Positions 6,547-10,472 of a DNA stretch of 10,472 nt are shown in pieces (position 1 is the first letter of the stretch; each line of letters begins with the position of its first letter). Origin of the DNA: Clostridiales bacterium (lineage in GTDB: Bacteria > Bacillota > Clostridia > Christensenellales > Aristaeellaceae). Below the pieces are notes generated by a model. The model was not told where the DNA came from. It saw only the letters and a program-made list of their open reading frames with translations, and ran no database searches. The stretch lies in the NCBI GenBank assembly GCA_019409045.1, contig DXVG01000035.1:1-10472 (forward strand). Direction: 5' to 3'. The translations under genes were made by a program, and so were the position numbers.

Positions 6547-7041
6547 TTACTTGTGGAAGTGCAGCTTGCAGGTCGGGCAGCCCTTGGCGATGGTGTCGGT
6601 CAGGTCCAGCTTGACGCCCATCGACTCGGCGATGCCGCGGTCGCCGTCCATGGCGATGTCGCACAGCTTGGCGCAGGTCTCATCGTCAAAGCCGAGCTTC
6701 TGCCAGGCGCTCAAAAGCGGGCAGTAGTGGAACTCCATCTTCAGGTTGTCATGGTCGCAGCCGGTGACTTCCTGCTCAAAGGTGGCCAGGCCCAGATCGT
6801 TGGCGAACACCGCGCGGAAGGACTCCATATCCTCGGGGTTTTCGCAGGCGGCCTTGAAGTTGTTGCCGTGGATGTTTCCGCAGCGCTTGATGGCCTTGCG
6901 GCAGAAGGCTTCGGGGTCCAGACCGGCCTTCTTCGCCTCGTCGAAGATCAGGCCCATCCAGGTGGCGCGGTGCTCGATCGCATTGCGATTGATGTTCGCC
7001 TTTTCGTTGTCCTTGAGCGTGGGAACGTTTTTGATGGCCAT
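6547..7041 (-). CDS. L-2-amino-thiazoline-4-carboxylic acid (ATC) hydrolase family protein
   Basis: This 164-residue cytoplasmic protein has no signal peptide. I recognise the ATC-hydrolase family from EFHYCPLLSAWQKLG (103-117), LCDIAMDGDRGI (126-137) and the C-terminal GCPTCKLHFHK (154-164). The named enzyme, from Pseudomonas, opens the ring of L-2-amino-thiazoline-4-carboxylate to N-carbamoyl-L-cysteine, a step in making cysteine. Most anaerobe homologues have no tested activity. The protein has nine cysteines, including a CPTC pair and C107 in the conserved YCPL block, which may bind metal or be catalytic. The start at MAIKNVPTL has GAGAGG 9 nt upstream; the frame is open a further 32 codons, but only into the leader, with no ribosome site. 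It is the first gene after a consensus promoter and precedes the importer and a probable cysteine desulfidase, which supports a cysteine-related role. Confidence 0.85.
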   Translation of the reverse strand: MAIKNVPTLKDNEKANINRNAIEHRATWMGLIFDEAKKAGLDPEAFCRKAIKRCGNIHGNNFKAACENPEDMESFRAVFANDLGLATFEQEVTGCDHDNLKMEFHYCPLLSAWQKLGFDDETCAKLCDIAMDGDRGIAESMGVKLDLTDTIAKGCPTCKLHFHK

Positions 7042-7158
7042 TTTGGGTTTCCTCTCTTTCTCTTCCTTGGTTGTGTACCATGGTGAGTCTCCGATAGGAG
7101 AAACGCCAGCGGAGAAGTTGGCGGCGAAATCGCGCACAAGGGAATCGCGTCCGCCGAT
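7042..7158 (-). promoter_or_regulatory. Structured 5' leader of the transporter operon
   Basis: If transcription starts about 7 nt after the -10 box, the leader is about 117 nt. Two stems exclude one another: CGCCA (7104-7108) with TGGCG (7119-7123), or GGCGG (7120-7124) with CCGCC (7151-7155). A third, TCTCC (7088-7092) with GGAGA (7097-7101), has a competing GGAGA copy at 7111-7115. The AATCGCG heptamer is repeated at 7129-7135 and 7143-7149. This permits switch-like folding, but it does not match a riboswitch class I recognise, and no T-box or terminator is evident. Confidence 0.4.
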
Positions 7159-7164
7159 GTTTTG

Positions 7165-7193
7165 ATTATACTATCATCCATCCTGTTTGTCAA
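7165..7193 (-). promoter_or_regulatory. Consensus sigma-70/sigma-A promoter for the transporter operon
   Basis: On the minus strand TTGACA (7193-7188) is followed after exactly 17 bp by TATAAT (7170-7165), a perfect match at both boxes. It lies 124 nt upstream of the ATC-hydrolase-family start and 120 nt beyond the permease stop of the upstream unit. It should be a strong promoter unless repressed. Confidence 0.9.
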
Positions 7194-7313
7194 TTGTGAA
7201 ATGTGCCGAATTTGTAGATTCTGCATACATGACGGCGCGCAAGCATTCAGAAATTGCGCAAAATTGGGGGCTTCCCTCTTTTCCGTTTCTTAATGTTTAT
7301 GCATTTCAAACTT
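7194..7313. other. Intergenic stretch between the MFS stop and the operon promoter
   Basis: No gene is seen. It holds a 6-bp inverted repeat GCGCAA (7237-7242) / TTGCGC (7254-7259) with an 11-nt loop but no T-run on either side, so no clear terminator for the upstream unit. A weak TGTA-N9-TACA dyad (7213-7229) sits about 20 bp upstream of the -35 box and could be an activator or repressor site. Confidence 0.35.
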
Positions 7314-8585
7314 TTATTTCGGCCGAAGATTTTTTTCGATAGTAAAATCGCCGCTTGCACCATCGGCGCGCTTTTTGCGCAGCGCGAACACCATCGGCGG
7401 TATCATCACCACCACCGCCGCGCACAAGATCAGGTACGAAGGCGCATAACTGCCCGTCATGTCGCACACCATGCCGCAGCCCGCCGGGGCGAACAGGCCG
7501 CCGAAGGACTGCGCGGCGGAGAATATGCCGGTGATGGCGGCCACGTCGCGCACGCCGAAGGCGGCGCGGGCGAGGATGGGGATGGACACGGAGCTGGACG
7601 CGCAGGAGAGCCCGCAGCAGGCGAGGAACGCCACGATGAAGGCAACGCTGGTTCCCTGCGCCAGCGAGAACAGCGCCACCACCAGCAGAACGCGCGCGAG
7701 CAGCGTGGCGCGCAGCGCGCCGAGCCGGTCGTAGAGCCCGCCCAGCGCGAACTTGCCGATCGCAAGGGAGGCCATGAAGCCGGAGGCGAGGTTTGCGCCG
7801 ATGGTTTCGGAGTGGAACACGTCGGTGTAAAACGGCGTGGAGGTGGTGGCGATGGCGTTGACCGCCAGCCCCGCAACGGCGATGTCGAGCACGAGTATGT
7901 AGAACCTGCCGGTGCGAAGCGCCTCCCGCAGCGTCATGCCCGCGCCCGGGCCCTCCGACTGCTGCGCGCGCTCGGCGCTGTCCGCGCCCAGGGGCTCGAG
8001 CCCCTTGTCTGCGGGGTGCGTGCGGATGACGAAGAACATCAGCGGCAGGATCACCGCGCAGAGTATGGCCGTAAACACCAGCACCGTGGCGCGCCAGCCC
8101 ACGCTGACCACGAGCTGGCCGCCGATGACGTTGAACACCATGCCGCCCACGCCGCTGCCCATGAACGTAAGCCCTATGGCCAGGCCGCGCTTTTCGCAAA
8201 ACCAGTTGCCCAGTATGATGGAAAAGGGCACCACGTTGATCATCGCCTGCGCGATGGCGACCACCAGCGCGATCAGGTAGAACTGCCACAGCGTGCGCGC
8301 CGCGGAAAACAGCGCGTAGCACAGGCACATCACCACGGCGCTGACGCACATCAGCCGCCGGAGGTTCACCCGCGTGAAGATCACGCCCGAGAACAGCGCC
8401 ACCAGCATGCAGCCCAGGGAGAGCATGGTCTGCGTCGTTCCCATGGCCTGCCGCGAAAGGCCCAGCTCCTCGCAGGCGGGCACGACGAACAGGCCGAAGC
8501 AGTTGTTGATGATCCCGATCTCCGTGGCCATGATCGCCATGCCCGCGGCGACGATCCACCAGCCGTAAAATATGCGCTTGCGCAT
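7314..8585 (-). CDS. Major facilitator superfamily permease, OFA / monocarboxylate-transporter-like
   Basis: This 423-residue protein has about twelve hydrophobic segments split by a hydrophilic central loop at about 188-226, the normal MFS layout. MRKRIFYGWWIVAAGM at the start, the pattern NWFCEKRGLAIGLTFMGSGVGG (127-148) and the motif-A-like GGLYDRLGALRATLLAR (282-298) point to the oxalate-formate antiporter / bacterial monocarboxylate-type branch. Members move small carboxylates across the cytoplasmic membrane by antiport or symport. AGGAG lies 7 nt before the ATG, inside the end of the dehydrogenase gene, and the ATG follows that gene's TAG by a single base, so translation is coupled. The pair suggests uptake and oxidation or reduction of one hydroxy- or keto-compound (inference). 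The substrate cannot be called. Confidence 0.88.
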   Translation of the reverse strand: MRKRIFYGWWIVAAGMAIMATEIGIINNCFGLFVVPACEELGLSRQAMGTTQTMLSLGCMLVALFSGVIFTRVNLRRLMCVSAVVMCLCYALFSAARTLWQFYLIALVVAIAQAMINVVPFSIILGNWFCEKRGLAIGLTFMGSGVGGMVFNVIGGQLVVSVGWRATVLVFTAILCAVILPLMFFVIRTHPADKGLEPLGADSAERAQQSEGPGAGMTLREALRTGRFYILVLDIAVAGLAVNAIATTSTPFYTDVFHSETIGANLASGFMASLAIGKFALGGLYDRLGALRATLLARVLLVVALFSLAQGTSVAFIVAFLACCGLSCASSSVSIPILARAAFGVRDVAAITGIFSAAQSFGGLFAPAGCGMVCDMTGSYAPSYLILCAAVVVMIPPMVFALRKKRADGASGDFTIEKNLRPK

Positions 8586-8586
8586 G

Positions 8587-9381
8587 CTATTTCTCCTCTG
8601 CGCGCAGGTCCGCGGAGTAGGTCGGGTTGAGCGTGCGCGAGCGGCCGCCGGAGACCTCGACGGTCTCCGCCGTCATGTAGCTGGCCGCGGGAGAGGCCAG
8701 AAACACCACCGGGCGGGCGATCTCCTCCGGCTCGGCCACGCGCTGCAAAAGCGTGCCCCGCGCGTTGTAGGCGAGCTCCTGCGCCGGTATCGTGGCGCGC
8801 ACGGCAGGCGTCGCGGTAAAGCCGGGCATGACGCAGTTGACGCGCACGTTCCAGGCGGCGTACTCGCCCGCCAGCGTCTGGGTGAGGTTGTTTACCGCGG
8901 CCTTCATCGGCCCGTAGAGCGTGCTGCGCCCGGCCGTGGGGCAGCGCGCGGCCAGCGAGCTTATGTTCACGATCGCGCCGCCGTCGCCCTTGCGCATATA
9001 GCGAAACGCCGCCTGCGCGCCAAAGAGCGTGGACTTGAACGACACGCCCACGATCTTGTCCACATCCTCGCCGGTAAACTCCCAGCCCTTCTTCACCACG
9101 GTGGCGCCCACGTTGTTGACCCAGGCGTCGATGCGGCCGAAGCGCGCATACACGTCCGCCGCGAAGCCGTACACCTCCGCCTCGCGCGATGCATCCAGCG
9201 CGGCGAAGTACACCTCGCCATGCGCGGACAGCTCCCGCGCCGCCGACTCGATCTGTTCGGGGTTGCGCGCGCAGATCGCCACCTTGCAGCCCGCCTCCAG
9301 AAACTCGCGCGCAACGGCGTATCCTATGCCCTTGCTCGCCCCGGTCACCACTGCGACCTTGCCCCTCAAGCCCAGCTCCAT
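8587..9381 (-). CDS. Short-chain dehydrogenase/reductase (classical SDR, FabG-like)
   Basis: This 264-residue protein is a classical SDR: the dinucleotide-binding TGASKGIG is at 13-20, NNVGA at 89-93 (NNAG is the usual form), the catalytic serine near SS 141-142, YGPMK with Y156 and K160, and PGF at 186-188. The C-terminal substrate loop (about 188-215) precedes FLASPAASYMTAETVEVSGG (227-246), the family's terminal block. It would be an NAD(P)-dependent oxidoreductase acting on an alcohol or ketone. Arg39 (CARN) after the second strand hints at NADPH, but this is weak. AGGAGG lies 8 nt before the ATG. The gene is first in a two-gene unit with the permease and diverges from the XRE regulator, a plausible controller. 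FabG itself is unlikely because no fatty-acid genes are nearby. Confidence 0.92.
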   Translation of the reverse strand: MELGLRGKVAVVTGASKGIGYAVAREFLEAGCKVAICARNPEQIESAARELSAHGEVYFAALDASREAEVYGFAADVYARFGRIDAWVNNVGATVVKKGWEFTGEDVDKIVGVSFKSTLFGAQAAFRYMRKGDGGAIVNISSLAARCPTAGRSTLYGPMKAAVNNLTQTLAGEYAAWNVRVNCVMPGFTATPAVRATIPAQELAYNARGTLLQRVAEPEEIARPVVFLASPAASYMTAETVEVSGGRSRTLNPTYSADLRAEEK

Positions 9382-9461
9382 GCCGATTTCCTCCTTTTAT
9401 ATATCATCTCTCTTTGCATTTTTCACAGGACGGATATTTTTCGATAGGCTCAGTTGTTTAT

Positions 9462-9489
9462 ATTATAGCGGAATCAACAGGTTTTGCAA
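9462..9489 (-). promoter_or_regulatory. Probable promoter of the SDR-MFS unit
   Basis: On the minus strand TATAAT (9467-9462) is a perfect -10 box. TTGCAA (9489-9484) is a four-of-six -35 box with 16-bp spacing. Start of transcription would be near 9455, giving a leader of about 75 nt with AGGAGG before the SDR ATG. Confidence 0.65.
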
Positions 9490-9500
9490 GAGCTTTCGCC

Positions 9501-9529
9501 AAAAACCGCCCCCGGGCGCCGCGGGCGGT
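9501..9529 (-). terminator. Terminator-shaped hairpin, leftward
   Basis: On the minus strand ACCGCCC pairs with GGGCGGT (7 bp, 11-nt GC-rich loop) and is followed by a T run (complement of AAAAA 9501-9505). It lies just upstream of the SDR promoter and could stop leftward transcripts from the XRE side. No leftward gene ends here, so this may be insulation or chance. Confidence 0.4.
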
Positions 9530-9554
9530 GCGCGCGAATTTCACACGGCGCATA

Positions 9555-9583
9555 TTGACTGCGCGCCGCGCCCGTGCTATGCT
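9555..9583 (+). promoter_or_regulatory. Possible rightward promoter upstream of the XRE gene (distal copy)
   Basis: TTGACT (9555-9560), a 17-bp spacer and TATGCT (9578-9583), with an extended TG two bases before the -10, form a good sigma-A-type promoter. It would give a leader of about 160 nt for the regulator. Its -10 lies within the hairpin that precedes a T6 run. Confidence 0.55.
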
Positions 9584-9601
9584 TGCGCGGGGCGCTTTTT
9601 T
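9563..9601 (+). terminator. Terminator-shaped hairpin, rightward, overlapping the distal promoter
   Basis: GCGCC (9563-9567) and GCGC (9568-9571) pair with GGCGC (9591-9595) and GCGC (9585-9588), with two unpaired G at 9589-9590, followed by T6 (9596-9601). No rightward gene precedes it. It could shield the regulator from rightward read-through started in the AT-rich segment, or end a short RNA. Confidence 0.4.
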
Positions 9602-9621
9602 GTGCGCGTGGCGAAGAAAGC

Positions 9622-9639
9622 CGCCGGTTGCAACCGGCG
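9622..9639. promoter_or_regulatory. 18-bp perfect palindrome, candidate operator
   Basis: CGCCGGTTG (9622-9630) is followed directly by its exact reverse complement CAACCGGCG (9631-9639). It lies between the two rightward promoter candidates. A half-site-like TGCAACCG recurs at 9671-9678, close to the proximal -10. A dimeric regulator, perhaps the XRE protein acting on its own gene, is the simplest reading; binding is inferred only. Confidence 0.55.
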
Positions 9640-9685
9640 CGCGCGAAATTGTCAGCGCCGCTTGCTGGCGTGCAACCGCGCGCTC

Positions 9686-9694
9686 TGCTATGCT
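9686..9694 (+). promoter_or_regulatory. Extended -10 promoter element proximal to the XRE gene
   Basis: TGC-TATGCT is an extended -10 box identical to the distal copy at 9575-9583. No good -35 box is found at 17 bp (TGGCGT at 9666-9671 is weak). Transcription would start near 9701, leaving a leader of about 49 nt. Confidence 0.4.
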
Positions 9695-9749
9695 GGGGGT
9701 GCGGTCGGGTCGCGGGGCGCGGCCGCAGATCGAGCGAGGAGGAAAGGGC

Positions 9750-10472
9750 ATGATCTTTGCGGAAAAGCTGTTGAACCTGCGCAGAAAGAACGGATGGTCG
9801 CAGGAGGAGCTGGCGGAGAAGGCGGGCGTGTCGCGCCAGTCGATCTCCAAGTGGGAGAGCGCGGCGAGCATACCGGACATCAACAAGATACTGGAGCTGT
9901 CCAGGATCTTCGGCGTGTCCACGGATTACCTGCTCAAGGACGACATGGAGGACGTGGAGTTCGTCGCCGGAGACGAGGCCGATGGCGCGTATCGCGTCTC
10001 CCTCGAGGAGGCGAACGCGTTTTTGCGCTCCACGCGCGAGCAGGCGAGGCAGATCGCGCGTGGCGTGCTGATGTGCGTGCTCTCCCCCGCGCTCCTGATC
10101 CTTCTGGCCGGATTGACCGAGCCGAACCCGTGGGTGCAGCTGGACGATGGCACGGCGGCCGGCGTGGGCATGGCGGCGCTGCTTTTGCTGGCGGCCTGCG
10201 CGGTGGCGACGTTCATACTCAGCGGCGTGCGCATGCGCGCCTACGCCCATCTGGGGGCGGGCGCGTTTGAGCTGGAGTACGGCGTGGCGGGCGTTGTCCG
10301 GGAGCGCCGGGCGGCGTATGAGTCCGTGTTCGCGCGCCGCATCGCGCTGGGCGTGGCGCTGTGCATACTCTCGGTGCTGCCGCTGATACTGGCGGGCACG
10401 CTGGGCGCGCCGGAGTACGCGATGCCCGCGCTTGTATCGCTTCTGCTGGCAATGGCGGGCGCGGGCGTGTAC
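9750..10472 (+). CDS. XRE-family helix-turn-helix regulator with transmembrane segments, 3' end cut off
   Basis: The frame is open from the ATG at 9750 to the window edge (241 codons). AGGAGG lies 7 nt upstream. Residues 5-62 are an XRE/Cro-type helix-turn-helix (EKLLNLRRKNGWSQEELAEK, then AGVSRQSISKWES at 25-37 and PDINKILELSRIFGVSTDYLL), of the type abundant in Clostridia. After an acidic linker (64-80) there are hydrophobic segments near 103-121, 138-158, 197-218 and 222-241, so the protein is probably membrane-anchored. Such regulators often control a neighbouring gene or their own promoter. It is transcribed away from the SDR-MFS unit. The sensor part and C-terminus lie outside the window, so its signal is unknown. 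Confidence 0.88.
   Translation, partial: MIFAEKLLNLRRKNGWSQEELAEKAGVSRQSISKWESAASIPDINKILELSRIFGVSTDYLLKDDMEDVEFVAGDEADGAYRVSLEEANAFLRSTREQARQIARGVLMCVLSPALLILLAGLTEPNPWVQLDDGTAAGVGMAALLLLAACAVATFILSGVRMRAYAHLGAGAFELEYGVAGVVRERRAAYESVFARRIALGVALCILSVLPLILAGTLGAPEYAMPALVSLLLAMAGAGVY

Larger units (their letters stand above)
9382..9749. other. 368-bp divergent intergenic region between the SDR and XRE genes
   Basis: No convincing gene is seen here. The left third is AT-rich and contains the SDR ribosome site and promoter. The right two thirds is very GC-rich and carries two terminator-shaped hairpins, two TGC-TATGCT extended -10 elements, and an 18-bp palindrome, listed separately. GCGCGCGAA recurs at 9530-9538 and 9639-9648 (there as GCGCGCGAAA), each about 40-45 bp before a TATGCT box, suggesting a diverged partial duplication of a promoter segment. 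Confidence 0.6.

Noticed and set aside
6776..7081. Out-of-frame ATG open frame overlapping the ATC-hydrolase-family gene, possible leader peptide
   Set aside because: No Shine-Dalgarno sequence, and it extends deep into the main gene as a charge-rich shadow instead of ending as a short leader peptide.
6547..7137. ATC-hydrolase-family gene starting upstream at a GTG at 7137
   Set aside because: The extra 32 codons lie in the leader with no ribosome site; the ATG at 7041 has GAGAGG at 9 nt and gives the usual family length.
7213..7229. TGTA-N9-TACA dyad as a GntR-type operator
   Set aside because: Only four bp per arm with mismatched interior; expected often by chance. Mentioned only in the intergenic note.
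7254..8630. 458-codon plus-strand open frame opposite the MFS gene
   Set aside because: His/Arg/Gln-rich shadow. The minus strand has a twelve-segment permease with family motifs and a ribosome site.
9029..10270. Plus-strand open frame spanning the SDR start, divergent region and XRE gene in another frame
   Set aside because: It runs across promoters and overlaps the XRE gene out of frame; the protein shows no domain.
1..10472. CRISPR array, insertion sequence, tRNA or rRNA genes, prophage or defence system
   Set aside because: No regularly spaced repeats, transposase or integrase motifs, terminal inverted repeats, tRNA-like cloverleaf or rRNA sequence was seen in reading both strands; the window is a metabolic and transport region.

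Overview
The window looks like part of a bacterial chromosome from a moderately GC-rich anaerobe (roughly 60% GC by eye, not computed). An XRE regulator of a kind common in Clostridia, strong AGGAGG-type ribosome binding sites and sigma-A-like promoters suggest a high-GC member of the Bacillota. One feature fits less well: the substrate-binding protein has a signal-peptidase-I-type leader without a lipobox, which would be more usual in a diderm amino-acid fermenter such as a Synergistota. No taxon can be fixed from the sequence alone.

Nearly everything from the left edge to 9381 is coded on the minus strand, in two transcription units. Unit A (about 7193 down to the left edge) starts at a consensus promoter, TTGACA-17 bp-TATAAT (7193-7165), with a leader of about 117 nt. 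In transcript order it holds an ATC-hydrolase-family protein (7041-6547), a periplasmic-binding-protein-type substrate-binding protein (6499-5363), two LivH/LivM-type permeases (5253-4366 and 4369-3359), two LivG/LivF-type ATPases (3362-2562 and 2569-1859), DhaK-like and DhaL-like kinase subunits (1758-751 and 735-124), and the first 23 codons of a probable L-cysteine desulfidase of the UPF0597/CyuA family (71 to beyond the edge). The transporter genes overlap by 4, 4 and 8 nt. The longer spacers each carry inverted repeats; the BPP-livH spacer holds a nested 10-bp plus 11-bp double stem.

Unit B (9489 down to 7314) is a short-chain dehydrogenase/reductase followed one base later by a 12-TM major facilitator permease, with its own promoter at 9489-9462. 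The 368-bp divergent region 9382-9749 separates it from a plus-strand helix-turn-helix regulator with transmembrane segments, which starts at 9750 and runs off the right edge. That region has two TGC-TATGCT extended -10 elements, an 18-bp perfect palindrome and two terminator-shaped hairpins facing apart.

Working hypothesis for unit A (inference): a Liv-type ABC importer takes up an amino acid or a cysteine-related heterocycle, the ATC-hydrolase homologue opens or processes it, and the desulfidase converts cysteine to pyruvate, ammonia and sulfide. The kinase pair does not fit neatly. Both subunits deviate from canonical dihydroxyacetone kinase at motif positions (GHEP to GHLP; GDGDHG to GDGDLG), so its substrate may not be dihydroxyacetone.
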